Below are positions 36,901 to 45,756 of a DNA stretch of 64,000 bases, piece after piece (position 1 is the first letter of the stretch; every line of letters begins with the position of its first letter). A program made the translations under genes and the position numbers. The stretch comes from Paenibacillus sp. MAEPY2 (lineage in GTDB: Bacteria > Bacillota > Bacilli > Paenibacillales > Paenibacillaceae). The notes below the pieces were generated by a model. The model saw nothing but the letters and a program-made list of their open reading frames with translations, made no database searches and was not told the origin of the DNA. The stretch spans positions 60,412 through 124,411 of the forward strand of contig NZ_AWUK01000008.1 of assembly GCF_000499205.1 (NCBI RefSeq), written 5' to 3'.

Positions 36901-37716
36901 TTAAGAAGGACGATTGATGTTTTTGCCATAATAAATCTCGTCCATTTCCAGCTTCAGCCACTCCGTAATTTCCTGTTGCTCGGCTTTACTCAGTTTATCT
37001 TTGGTATAACCAAACAGATAGTTATCGAGGTCGAATTCCCTCAACTTGCACTTGGTGTGAAAAATGTTCTCCTGATACACGTTCACGTCAATCATGTCGA
37101 AGCTGCTCTTGATCTCATCCGGAATATAATTCTGAATCGAACCGATCTCATGATCAATGAACAGCTTGCGTCCGCTCGTATCCCGTGTAAACCCCCGTAC
37201 CCGGTAATCCATCGTCATAATATCCGTATCAAACGAGTGGATCAGATAGTTCAGCGCCTTTAGGGGCGAGATTTCACCACAGGTAGAGACGTCAATGTCT
37301 GCCCGGAACGTACTGATGCCTTCACTCGGGTGGAATTCGGGATACGTATGAACGGTAATATGGCTTTTGTCGAGCTGCATGACGACATTATCGGGCAGGG
37401 GACCGGGGGATTCATCGAAGGATTCTTCGGGAATCTCCACAATGGGGCCTTCCGAGACAAGCATTGTCACACTTGCACCCTGTGGAACATAATCCTGTTG
37501 GGCGACATTCAGCACATGGGCACCGATAATGTCAGACACGTTGGTCAGTATTTTACTGAGCCGGGCCGCATTATATTGTTCATCAATATATTCAATGTAA
37601 GCTTCGCGTTCATCTTTGGTTTTCGTGTAACAGATATCGTACATATTGAAACTCAGCGACTTGGTCAGGTTGTTGAATCCATGCAGTTGAATGCGCTGTT
37701 CTGGCGTTAATGTCAT
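36901..37716 (-). CDS. speD: S-adenosylmethionine decarboxylase proenzyme
   Basis: The 271-residue length and sequence match the longer, E. coli-type SpeD rather than the short Bacillus type. The self-cleavage site is [14 protein letters not shown], with pyruvoyl-forming Ser118, followed by [24 protein letters not shown]. The decarboxylated product donates aminopropyl groups for spermidine. ATG 37716 has AAGGGGAA at 9 bases; the 8 codons before it lack support. No speE is adjacent. The short gap to 37894 is featureless. Confidence 0.95.
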   Translation of the reverse strand: MTLTPEQRIQLHGFNNLTKSLSFNMYDICYTKTKDEREAYIEYIDEQYNAARLSKILTNVSDIIGAHVLNVAQQDYVPQGASVTMLVSEGPIVEIPEESFDESPGPLPDNVVMQLDKSHITVHTYPEFHPSEGISTFRADIDVSTCGEISPLKALNYLIHSFDTDIMTMDYRVRGFTRDTSGRKLFIDHEIGSIQNYIPDEIKSSFDMIDVNVYQENIFHTKCKLREFDLDNYLFGYTKDKLSKAEQQEITEWLKLEMDEIYYGKNINRPS

Positions 37717-37893
37717 GGTTGCAGTTCCCCTTTGTCCCATACGACATGGTAATCGCAGTTTTACTACTACTTATACCCAACCTGCGGCCAAAAAAAACAT
37801 ATGTACGAATTCCTGAACAACTAAGCTGCTACATAAAAGTGCAATGATCACTAATTCATTCGTACCTTATCCGAGGTTGACTCATTTGATCAC

Positions 37894-38475
37894 TTAGAAT
37901 GAAGAATCCTCGTAATCCCCAACATCGTTCATCCGTTCATCTTCGGCGACCGATTGGATATCCTCTGATGTGATACTAATGATGGTGTAATCTTCATTCT
38001 GCTGCTTTTTGACTGCTTTTTCCTTAATAAAACGAGGACTGCCATCTCCGGCATCTTCGTCATAGACGAGCAGGAGACCGTCGCTTTTGCGCAGCAGCAA
38101 GTCATCCCGAGCAGTGAACTGCCACGGGCCGATATACGGCTGACGACTAATCGCTCCGTAATAGTCTACACCTTGCAGGATGGAGCGATAATACTCCTGT
38201 TTGTCTTCCTTCCATTGTTCCTCTGGATTCTGAAAAGCAGTAATGATTGACAGCTTCAGATCCGGGAACGTCTTCTTCAGCTCAAGCACCACTTCGCAGG
38301 CCCATAGGTCCACGCCGTATTGTCCTGGGGTCAGTACCCATTCCAGCCCGTCTTCGACCAGAGGTGTAAGACGGGAGGAGATGGCCTTCTTGATGAAAGG
38401 AATCCCCTCATGCTTCTGTCCAAAAATCTGTAGTTCATGTGCACGATAACCGGTAATCAGCAAGTTGTTCAGCAT
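37894..38475 (-). CDS. ypsA: YpsA-like SLOG-domain protein (DUF1273)
   Basis: The 193-residue Rossmann-like protein has LLITGYRAHELQIFG at the N-terminus, WVLTPGQYGVDLWACEVVLELK, and YDEDAGDGSPRFIKEKA, all typical of the YpsA family. In Firmicutes YpsA influences cell division and links to GpsB; the SLOG fold suggests nucleotide binding. The start follows GAAGGGAGGAACCG. The acidic C-terminal 20 residues are an extension. Confidence 0.88.
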   Translation of the reverse strand: MLNNLLITGYRAHELQIFGQKHEGIPFIKKAISSRLTPLVEDGLEWVLTPGQYGVDLWACEVVLELKKTFPDLKLSIITAFQNPEEQWKEDKQEYYRSILQGVDYYGAISRQPYIGPWQFTARDDLLLRKSDGLLLVYDEDAGDGSPRFIKEKAVKKQQNEDYTIISITSEDIQSVAEDERMNDVGDYEDSSF

Positions 38476-38584
38476 CGGTTCCTCCCTTCAGACTTGGTTA
38501 GGCCATCGGCCAAATCTGGCACCGGGGCTTGTCTTGAATAGGCTGAGATCTGAGCCACCAATGCTTGTTCTCTGAATCATTTCG

Positions 38585-39718
38585 TTATTTCGCTGGTGGG
38601 GCATCTGCACGGAATGGATACAGGAACTGCTTTGGAATATCGGTCTCAAATCGCATTAGCTCGCCTGTCGTTGGATGGATGAACGAGAGTACCCGTGCAT
38701 GCAGTCCGAGGCGTCCAAGTGTTTTGGTTTGTGCACCGTATTTTTTGTCGCCTGCAATGGGATGTCCGAGATCTTCCATATGCACACGGATCTGGTTTTT
38801 TCGTCCCGTTTCCAAACGGACTTCCAACAGGGAGAACTCGCGGTTCGACTGCAGACGTTTGTAGTGTGTAATCGCATGCTGTCCATCATTCGGGCGAGGA
38901 CTGGAATACATTTTGAGTGTCTTGGTTTCTTTCAGCCATGAGGAAATGGTTCCTTCTTCCTTCGCAACGGCACCTTCTACAAGGGCAACATACACACGTT
39001 CCTGTACATTATCTTTCCAGTTGTCCTGCAGTTTCTGCTGCACTTCTTCACTCTTGGCGAACATCATGACACCCGAAGTGTCGCGGTCCAGACGATGGAC
39101 AATAAATATCCGGTTCAGCGCGTTGGTACGGCGAACATGCTCGGTCAGCTGGCGATAAGCGGTAAGATCATCACTTTTGTCAGCGGCAATGGATAGCAGT
39201 CCGGCTTCCTTGCGAATGACAATGATATCATCGTCTTCATGCAAAATGTTAATGCCTGTCAAGGAAGGAGCGGCAACGGCGCCTTCTCTGCTGATCGTTA
39301 CGATCTGCCCTGGCGTCAGCTCCAGATTAAACTTGGTAACCACTTTCTGATCAACGGATACCTGTCCGCGACCCAGGATGGATTTGACCGCATTCCGGCC
39401 GGACTTCAAGTGTTTCAGCAAAAAGTTGAGCAGTTCATCCGGTTCGGTGACTTTGTACGGGCGTGGTGGTTCCTGCTTACGATAATAGGAATTGCCCGAG
39501 CGTTTGGCTGCTTTGGGTTTGGATGCTCCGGCTTTCTTGGGAGCTGCGGAGGACTTGGCAGCTACTGGCTTTTTCGCCGCTCCTGCATTGCGTGATGCGG
39601 ATGGTCCTGATGATTTGGCGGAAGTAAAAGTGGACCGCCCGGACCGCGCTGTGGACGAACCTGCAGATGCTTTCCCCTTGGCCGATGTATTGCCTGTTGG
39701 GCGTTTGCGTTTATTCAT
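38585..39718 (-). CDS. RluA-family 23S/tRNA pseudouridine synthase with a basic N-terminal tail
   Basis: The 377-residue enzyme starts with a Lys/Ala/Ser/Pro/Gly-rich disordered tail of about 75 residues. An S4-like RNA-binding domain follows (LLNFLLKHLKSGRNAVKSILGRGQVSV), then the catalytic core with VHRLDRDTSGVMMFAKS (catalytic Asp). The C-terminal motif RKNQIRVHMEDLGHPIAGDKKYG is the usual KTHQIRVH region. ATG 39718 has AAGGAG; the longer frame is unsupported. The RNA target is unknown. The tail probably aids RNA contact. Confidence 0.92.
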   Translation of the reverse strand: MNKRKRPTGNTSAKGKASAGSSTARSGRSTFTSAKSSGPSASRNAGAAKKPVAAKSSAAPKKAGASKPKAAKRSGNSYYRKQEPPRPYKVTEPDELLNFLLKHLKSGRNAVKSILGRGQVSVDQKVVTKFNLELTPGQIVTISREGAVAAPSLTGINILHEDDDIIVIRKEAGLLSIAADKSDDLTAYRQLTEHVRRTNALNRIFIVHRLDRDTSGVMMFAKSEEVQQKLQDNWKDNVQERVYVALVEGAVAKEEGTISSWLKETKTLKMYSSPRPNDGQHAITHYKRLQSNREFSLLEVRLETGRKNQIRVHMEDLGHPIAGDKKYGAQTKTLGRLGLHARVLSFIHPTTGELMRFETDIPKQFLYPFRADAPPAK

Positions 39719-39907
39719 AAATACTAATCTCCTTCTGAACAGCCTGTACCGCTTGTGTGCATACGATCCGTTCATTTCGTTATGCAGTCCAATATACCAT
39801 TAACCGGGGGCAAATAAAAATAGGTGGAGAGAATCTGTTACCCATCCAATCCAAAGAGAGTCGAGATTCATAGAATAACGTATCCCATAGCATTGGAGGT
39901 GTTACTC

Positions 39908-40324
39908 ATGGGTGTGTTTCTTGATATGAGAAGTTCGATGAACTCGGGAACGGTTGGACAGCCCGGTTTGTCTCTGGGCCCATCACCAGAAGCGTTCGGC
40001 TCCATTGGTCTGCAGACCCTTGGTGTCCCAAACCCCATTATCACCTTGAATGGCACGGTTGGTGTTACCGGAGAAGAGGGGGATACGTTCGTTGTTGAGC
40101 TTGTACGGGGCAGTTTTTACGATCCGTTCTTTGTGATTTATCGCGCTGAAGGGACGGTAGGTCAGAGCGGTGGCGCTGAATTTCATTCGTTCACTGCACA
40201 GGATCTGTCCGCACCGCCTGCACTGGAAAGTGTATATACCTCGTTTATTTCCGGGGTGTCCACATCTGTACGGACTGGACCTGAGGTGTTCTATGGGATT
40301 GCAGCTACCAATTGGTTCCTATGA
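39908..40324 (+). CDS. Small beta-rich protein of unknown function
   Basis: The 138-residue protein has an N-terminal Gly/Ser/Pro-rich stretch (MNSGTVGQPGLSLGPSPEAFG) then a beta-rich region with GTVGVTGEEGDTFVVELVRG and SFYDPFFVIYRAEGTVG. There is no signal peptide or cysteine. I do not recognise the family; the composition resembles small spore-surface or exosporium proteins, but this is only an impression. ATG 39908 follows TTGGAGGTGTTACTC; an earlier frame from 39824 is unsupported. Confidence 0.6.
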   Translation: MGVFLDMRSSMNSGTVGQPGLSLGPSPEAFGSIGLQTLGVPNPIITLNGTVGVTGEEGDTFVVELVRGSFYDPFFVIYRAEGTVGQSGGAEFHSFTAQDLSAPPALESVYTSFISGVSTSVRTGPEVFYGIAATNWFL

Positions 40325-40450
40325 ACAGACTTGCTAACCACAGCAGATGAAGTCCTGAAATGGATAGGGTATCCCTTACGTTTAGCGCTAATAAGACCCT
40401 CAAGTCTTACGGTGAAAAGAGAAAAGAGAAAAGAGAGAACAAACCAGAAC

Positions 40451-40485
40451 AAAATCCCGGCTCTGAGGAGTCCGGGATTTTGTTG
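40451..40485. terminator. Terminator hairpin between convergent genes
   Basis: AAAATCCCGG (40451-40460) pairs perfectly with CCGGGATTTT (40472-40481), followed by GTTGT; the A-run serves the opposite strand. Confidence 0.88.
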
Positions 40486-40504
40486 TAATATCCACTTTTA
40501 CAAA

Positions 40505-41287
40505 CTAGTTGGCGCGGCCTTTCAAAATAATGTTGTTGGCTTTGCCGAAGTCAATGGCGACTTTGCCTGCAAGTGCTGCTGTCCGCTCCGCAAGTACAAC
40601 CGCATTCACGCCACAGGAGAAGAGAGCTACATCGAAGGTATCCCGATTCGTTTGAATCCATTGCAGTGTTTCCTGCATCTGATCCCAGCTGTCGAAGGGC
40701 AGCGCAGCTGTAATATCCAGATGATATGGCTCCTGAACGAGCATGGCCCTCAGCTGCTCAATCTCCCGGGTAACGAGCAGAATACGCTTGCCAGCAAGCA
40801 TATTCCAGAAGCGTGGCACCTGGGCGAGTTCCCGATTGACACAGGCATGGCAAGTCAGTGCCGGAGAGATGCCGAAATGTGCGAACACAATGTCGGTCAG
40901 CTGTCTTTTGAGATGCTCCGGGGCTTTGATGCTACTGTCCCCGTGTGGAAGAACGCCTACGATATCCGCGCGCTGCAAGGAAGCGGCAACCTCATCCCGG
41001 AGCTGCAGATTGGGTAGACGCAGTCCTTTTTGCCCCAAATTAGCCTTGATGGCCCATCGCTCCTTCAGAACCTGTTCCGTGCTCCAGACCGTTTCCTGAG
41101 ACATGACGATATTCTCCCCATCGCCTACACGAACAAGAGAGAAAGGACGCTTCTCCCTCACCGCGGCTTCAAGTTGATCCAGCACACCCTCCATTTCAAG
41201 ATAGACTGCATTCATTTTGGTATAAGGCCCCCTTTGAAAATTCAATTGCTCTATTCTATGTTGCAGCTTCGACAACGTATTGTGCAT
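40505..41287 (-). CDS. GT-D fold glycosyltransferase-like protein
   Basis: The protein of up to 260 residues has RPFSLVRVGDGENIVM, the motif of the GT-D (DUF1792) fold, then VGVLPHGDSS and a C-terminal FDVALFSCGVNAVVLAERTA. GT-D domains transfer sugars in bacterial surface and adhesin glycosylation. The start is uncertain: ATG 41287 has a weak site, while ATG 41215 (AAAGGGGG at 12 bases) starts closer to the conserved domain. It is divergent from the glycan operon that follows and probably belongs to the same pathway. Confidence 0.8.
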   Translation of the reverse strand: MHNTLSKLQHRIEQLNFQRGPYTKMNAVYLEMEGVLDQLEAAVREKRPFSLVRVGDGENIVMSQETVWSTEQVLKERWAIKANLGQKGLRLPNLQLRDEVAASLQRADIVGVLPHGDSSIKAPEHLKRQLTDIVFAHFGISPALTCHACVNRELAQVPRFWNMLAGKRILLVTREIEQLRAMLVQEPYHLDITAALPFDSWDQMQETLQWIQTNRDTFDVALFSCGVNAVVLAERTAALAGKVAIDFGKANNIILKGRAN

Positions 41288-41571
41288 TCGACCCGGCAGG
41301 GCACATCTTCGGGTGTATATCAATCTACTTCCGGGAGAGGTAAGCGCTGAAGGGCTTATGTAAAAGCTGATTTATGGAAGAACCTGTGCAAGTGTCCGGA
41401 CCGATTCTATTATTTTTTCATACGTTATAGAGTCAGCTTGTTTGAATAGAGCTTCTGTATGGCATCTTCAGGCAGACAGAGGCCGTTTTTGGTGTGGAAA
41501 GGGCTGTAAAAGACTATGAAAATAGTCTGACTGAAGTGAAAGAAATAACAGAATGAATGAGGAGGAAGGGT

Positions 41572-42261
41572 ATGTCCAGAAAAGTGGTTATTGAGATTAA
41601 CTTCAACAATTACGGAATGGACCCGCAGCGATTAACGAGAGATTGGCTGGAGCGGCGAGTGGGCATTTTTCGTAGATTCACCCTTCATTGCCTTAAGGCC
41701 CAGACGAATCAGGATTTCCTGGCCGTGTTGAAGCTGTCCAAGGAATCGGGGGAACTGATGCAAGAGATTCTGGCTGAACAGGAGCCGCTGCCTTCCAATA
41801 TACGTTTTGGAACAACAATCGAAAGTGTGCGTGCCATTCTGGCTTTTGCCGAGGGAGTAGAGGATATCTATATTGCCCGACTAGATTCGGATGATCTGTA
41901 TCACAAAACGTTTGTTCAGCAGCTTTATGATGTGCAGCCACAGCCTGGAACGATGGCACTCATTAACCAGAATGGATACCTGTGGGACAGCGTGAATCAT
42001 GAGATGGCGCCAGCGTTTCATCGTTCCCCGCAATTCTATGTCTACCTATATAAAACGGCAGAGTACGCTGCAGGATACCGGGTGAAGCTGCCGGGCCGGG
42101 GAACACATGGCAATGTCATTGAGCTGCCGCATGAGCTGCTGGCTCCGCGTAATTACGTGAACATCGTGCATTCCAGCAATACTTCCATTAAAAAAGTACC
42201 GCCGAAAGATCGGTTAAACCGGGAAGAGATGGCTGCGGTATTACGCGAATTCATGATCTGA
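41572..42261 (+). CDS. Putative GT-A glycosyltransferase (rhamnosyltransferase-like)
   Basis: The 229-residue protein has an N-terminal strand KVVIEINFNNYGM, a conserved FRRFTLHCLKAQTNQDF segment and the metal-binding DXD-like IARLDSDDLYH near residue 110. A C-terminal NYVNIVHSSNTS lies where this putative rhamnosyl transferase family keeps its substrate-binding region. GAGGAGGAAGGG precedes ATG 41572. It starts an operon with four further glycan genes. Confidence 0.75.
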   Translation: MSRKVVIEINFNNYGMDPQRLTRDWLERRVGIFRRFTLHCLKAQTNQDFLAVLKLSKESGELMQEILAEQEPLPSNIRFGTTIESVRAILAFAEGVEDIYIARLDSDDLYHKTFVQQLYDVQPQPGTMALINQNGYLWDSVNHEMAPAFHRSPQFYVYLYKTAEYAAGYRVKLPGRGTHGNVIELPHELLAPRNYVNIVHSSNTSIKKVPPKDRLNREEMAAVLREFMI

Positions 42262-42278
42262 ACAAGGAGGGATTTACC

Positions 42279-43268
42279 ATGATTCAAGGACAAACGATTC
42301 TGATCACTGGAGGAACCGGCTCCTGGGGACAAAAGCTGACCGAGGTACTGCTGGAGCAGAATCCGGCTGAGATTCGGATTATGTCGCGTAATGAATACGC
42401 CCAGGTTGCGATGCAGCGGGATTTTGGTCATGATGCGCGTTTGCGTTTTGTCATTGGAGACATTCGGGATGATCGGGCGGTGGAGGCGGCCTGTCGCGGA
42501 GTGAACGTTCTCTTCCATCTGGCTGCGCTGAAACACGTCCCGGTATGCGAGGACCAGCCGGATGAAGCGTTCAAGACCAACGTCATCGGTACGCAGAACA
42601 TTATCCGCGCTGCGATTCGCATGCAGGTTGCCAAAGTCATTGACGTGTCCACCGACAAGGCGGTAGATCCGATTAACGTTTATGGCATGACCAAGGCCTT
42701 GGGTGAAAAAATGATGATTCGTGCCAATGGGCTGAGCGAGTCAACGCGTTTTGTGTGTATTCGCGGAGGCAATGTGCTTGGAACCAGCGGCAGTGTCGTT
42801 CCATTGTTCCGTTGTCAGATTGATGAAGGCAAGAGCCCGACCATTACGGACAAAGGCATGACCCGCTTTTTCCTGACACGGACGGAGGCCATTCATTTGT
42901 TGCTGAAGGCGGCTGAGGCAGCGGTGGGTGGAGAGACATTTGTAATGAAAATGAAAGCCTGCAAGATGACGGATCTGGCTTCGGTCATGCTGGAACAGGC
43001 AGGTCGTCCGGCTCACGATTATAAAGTAACCGGAATTCGTCCGGGCGAAAAATTGCACGAGGTACTCATTTCTCCATACGAGGCACCGCGTACCTACAAA
43101 TATGATGAGCAATATTATGTGATTTTGCCACAGGAACCGGACAAGAGCCTTACAGATCCATACAGCGGTCTACCTCGTGTGACCTTTTCCGAGTATCGTT
43201 CAGACAGCGCGATGATGAATCGTTTCGCAATTGCCCAATTTTTGCGTGCAGGCGGCTTTATCGATTAA
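42279..43268 (+). CDS. PseB/FlaA1-like UDP-GlcNAc dehydratase (SDR)
   Basis: The 329-residue enzyme has Rossmann motif GGTGSWG at 11-17 and the variant active-site block DVSTDKAVDPINVYGMTKALGEK. TDK replaces the usual SYK, which marks the UDP-GlcNAc 4,6-dehydratase (inverting) group. ATRPGEKLHE-like (GIRPGEKLHEVL) is also typical. It would make a UDP-4-keto-6-deoxy sugar for surface glycans. AAGGAGGG precedes the start, and it lies 17 bases after the glycosyltransferase. Confidence 0.9.
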   Translation: MIQGQTILITGGTGSWGQKLTEVLLEQNPAEIRIMSRNEYAQVAMQRDFGHDARLRFVIGDIRDDRAVEAACRGVNVLFHLAALKHVPVCEDQPDEAFKTNVIGTQNIIRAAIRMQVAKVIDVSTDKAVDPINVYGMTKALGEKMMIRANGLSESTRFVCIRGGNVLGTSGSVVPLFRCQIDEGKSPTITDKGMTRFFLTRTEAIHLLLKAAEAAVGGETFVMKMKACKMTDLASVMLEQAGRPAHDYKVTGIRPGEKLHEVLISPYEAPRTYKYDEQYYVILPQEPDKSLTDPYSGLPRVTFSEYRSDSAMMNRFAIAQFLRAGGFID

Positions 43269-43287
43269 TAGAAGGGAGGCGGACCGT

Positions 43288-44844
43288 TTGGAGGCGGAAG
43301 GAATGGAAGAGAGCAGCGAGTTGGGTGGAAATAAGGAAACACAGGAACGTACCACGCTTCAAAACATAAACAACCGCTCCCTGAAAGCCGCCGTCATCGG
43401 TCTGGGATATGTCGGTTTACCCATGGCAGTCGAGATGGCGCAGGCGGGGTATCGGGTGCAGGGGATTGACATTGATGGAGCAAAGGTCGCTAAGCTGAAT
43501 GCCGGAAATTCTTACATTATCGGCATTGAAGATAAGGCTGTACAATCTCTTGCTCAGGCTGGATTATTCATGGCGGGTACGGATTACGCCGCAGTAGCGC
43601 AGGCCGACGTCATTGTTATCTGTGTGCCTACGCCTTTGACCGCGGATCACCAGCCAGACATTTCATTTATCGCTGCAGCCGTGGATGGCATAACGCCTTA
43701 TCTTCAGGAGGGCTGTCTTGTCATATTGGAGAGTACCACGTATCCCGGCACCACCGAGGAGCGTGTAATGCAGCCGATTGAGGCCGCGAAAGGGTGGAAA
43801 GTAGGGCAGCAGTTCCATGTCTGTTATTCTCCAGAGCGGGTAGATCCGGGAAGTGTGCATTACAGCGTAAAAAATACACCGAAGATCATTGGTGGCTCCA
43901 CGCCAGCCTGTCTGTCCTATGGAAAAGCATTCTACGGTTCGTTCCTGAACGAAATCGTTCCCGTTAGTTCAACGACAGTGGCGGAGACAGCCAAACTGTT
44001 CGAAAATACATTTCGCAGCGTGAATATCGCGCTCGTGAACGAACTTACACCCGCCTGTGAGCAAATGGGCGTAAACATCTGGGAGGTGCTGGACGCTGCG
44101 GCGACCAAGCCTTTTGGCTATATGCCATTCTATCCCGGGCCGGGTATTGGTGGGCACTGCATTCCAATTGACCCGATCTATCTGTCCTGGGCCGCTGGCC
44201 GTCAGGGATCGGAGCTGCAATTCATTACGCTTGCGGATGCGACCAATCGGCAAATGCCGGAGCGCGTCGTGAAACGTGCTGCAGAGCTGCTCGAACAGTA
44301 TGGCTCGTCGATGCAGGGAGCTCGCATTGTGCTGGCCGGTTTGGCTTACAAAAAAGATATAGACGACCTGCGTGAATCTCCAGCGCTGGATGTCTTCAGG
44401 CTGCTGGAAGCAGCGGGGGCAAATGTGGTCTTTACCGATCCGATGGTATCTGTCTTCCGCAAGGATGATGGCACGACTGCTCATGCTCAACCAGCATCAC
44501 CAGCGTTGTGGGCGGGGGCTGATCTGGTGATTATTACGACGGATCATACGGGCTTCAATTATCAGGAGATGGCGGACCACGCAAAGCTTGTCTTTGATAC
44601 ACGTAACGCAACCGCAGGCTGTGTGGGTGGAAATATTGTGGTGCTCGGCCAGCCGATTCAGCCGGATGTGAATGTGGTGCAAGGTGTGAAGGAAGTACAT
44701 GACATGCAAGTTCATGAGAACATGCGAGTGGATCAGACGCTGGATGGGGATAAGCAGGAACTGACAGGCCAGATTGAGGCAGACCGTGAACCTCACCTGA
44801 AACACTCACACGAAAATTCTGGAGGCAGCCATGGCGAATCATGA
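43288..44844 (+). CDS. UDP-sugar 6-dehydrogenase (UDP-GlcNAc/ManNAc type)
   Basis: The 518-residue protein has a Rossmann site VIGLGYVGLPMAVEMAQAG near residue 35, the VCVPTPLTADHQPD block, and catalytic Cys291 in GPGIGGHCIPIDP. It matches the WbpA/WecC group that oxidises UDP-N-acetylhexosamines to uronic acids. TTG 43288 is the start, since AAGGGAGG lies 7 bases upstream. The C-terminal 65 residues beyond the usual end are charged and unconserved. It overlaps the methyltransferase start by 14 bases. Confidence 0.9.
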   Translation: MEAEGMEESSELGGNKETQERTTLQNINNRSLKAAVIGLGYVGLPMAVEMAQAGYRVQGIDIDGAKVAKLNAGNSYIIGIEDKAVQSLAQAGLFMAGTDYAAVAQADVIVICVPTPLTADHQPDISFIAAAVDGITPYLQEGCLVILESTTYPGTTEERVMQPIEAAKGWKVGQQFHVCYSPERVDPGSVHYSVKNTPKIIGGSTPACLSYGKAFYGSFLNEIVPVSSTTVAETAKLFENTFRSVNIALVNELTPACEQMGVNIWEVLDAAATKPFGYMPFYPGPGIGGHCIPIDPIYLSWAAGRQGSELQFITLADATNRQMPERVVKRAAELLEQYGSSMQGARIVLAGLAYKKDIDDLRESPALDVFRLLEAAGANVVFTDPMVSVFRKDDGTTAHAQPASPALWAGADLVIITTDHTGFNYQEMADHAKLVFDTRNATAGCVGGNIVVLGQPIQPDVNVVQGVKEVHDMQVHENMRVDQTLDGDKQELTGQIEADREPHLKHSHENSGGSHGES

Positions 44845-45577
44845 TCGGGTAAACGAGCGTTATTATGGCGAGATCAATTCAGAGGAATCACACGAAGCTA
44901 CACGTACACGTGTTCACTGGATGTGCCGGGAAGCGACAGGCAAGCGGATACTGGATGTTGGATGCAGCCAGGGAGTTACTTCCATTTTGCTGGCACGGGA
45001 AGGCTTTCGGGTGACCGGAATTGATCTGGAAGAAGAGAGTATACAATACGCGCGAGCGGAACTGGAGAAGGAGTCCAGACCCGTGCGGAACAATGTGGAT
45101 TTTCGCTTATTGGATATTACACAATGGAAAGCCAGAACCACCTTTGATACGGTACTGCTCGGCGAGGTGCTGGAGCATTTTGCCCATCCGGAGACGTTAT
45201 TGCTGCAAATTCACCGACTGCTTCAGGAGGAGGGAACCCTGGTTGTGACTGTGCCGTATGGTTACCATCCCTTTTACGATCACAAGCAGACGTTCTATGC
45301 CGGGAATCTGGCGATGTGCCTGCTGCCGTATTTTGAAGTATTGAAGCTGGAAGTGCATCATAAATATCTATGTTGCGTGGCACGCAAGCGGCGGAAAACT
45401 CAGCTGTATATGTCACCAACCCTGAACCAACTGACGGAATGGATGGAGCTGGATCATGTACATTTTGCAGAGGTGGAGAAGAATCATCTTCGTCTTATGA
45501 ATCAGCGCAAGAAAGCTCTGGACAATGCGGTGGAGCAGGTTAAACGTCTGCGTCGTCAGGAGAACGGAGAAGGGTAA
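44831..45577 (+). CDS. Class I SAM-dependent methyltransferase
   Basis: The 248-residue protein has motif I ILDVGCSQGVTSILLAREG (SAM binding), acidic Asp in VTGIDLEEESIQYA, and LLGEVLEHFAHPETLL. It is of the SmtA/UbiE-like type, probably modifying a sugar or glycan in this cluster. The C-terminal 50 residues are charged and helical, possibly a coiled coil. The ATG overlaps the dehydrogenase frame by 14 bases. After it, 45578-45756 is a purine-rich stretch with repeated AAGTAGGCC-like units and no gene. Confidence 0.9.
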   Translation: MANHDRVNERYYGEINSEESHEATRTRVHWMCREATGKRILDVGCSQGVTSILLAREGFRVTGIDLEEESIQYARAELEKESRPVRNNVDFRLLDITQWKARTTFDTVLLGEVLEHFAHPETLLLQIHRLLQEEGTLVVTVPYGYHPFYDHKQTFYAGNLAMCLLPYFEVLKLEVHHKYLCCVARKRRKTQLYMSPTLNQLTEWMELDHVHFAEVEKNHLRLMNQRKKALDNAVEQVKRLRRQENGEG

Positions 45578-45756
45578 CGGATGATAATTGGATGAAGTTG
45601 AAGCTTGAGGGTGAAGGTCAGGGTAAAGCCAGGAGGCAGGAAGGAAGATAAGAAGGAAGCCAAGTAGGCCAAGTAGGCAAGTGACAAGTACGTAGAAAAG
45701 AGTAAGGCAGTCACACAACTGTAGCAATACGCGCAAGACAGGAAGGGGCTTAAACC

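Noticed and set aside
45578..45756. Purine-rich AAGTAGGCC-type repeats between the methyltransferase and GT2 genes
   Set aside because: The repeats are short and few, form no clear structure and support no coding frame; not reported as a separate element.
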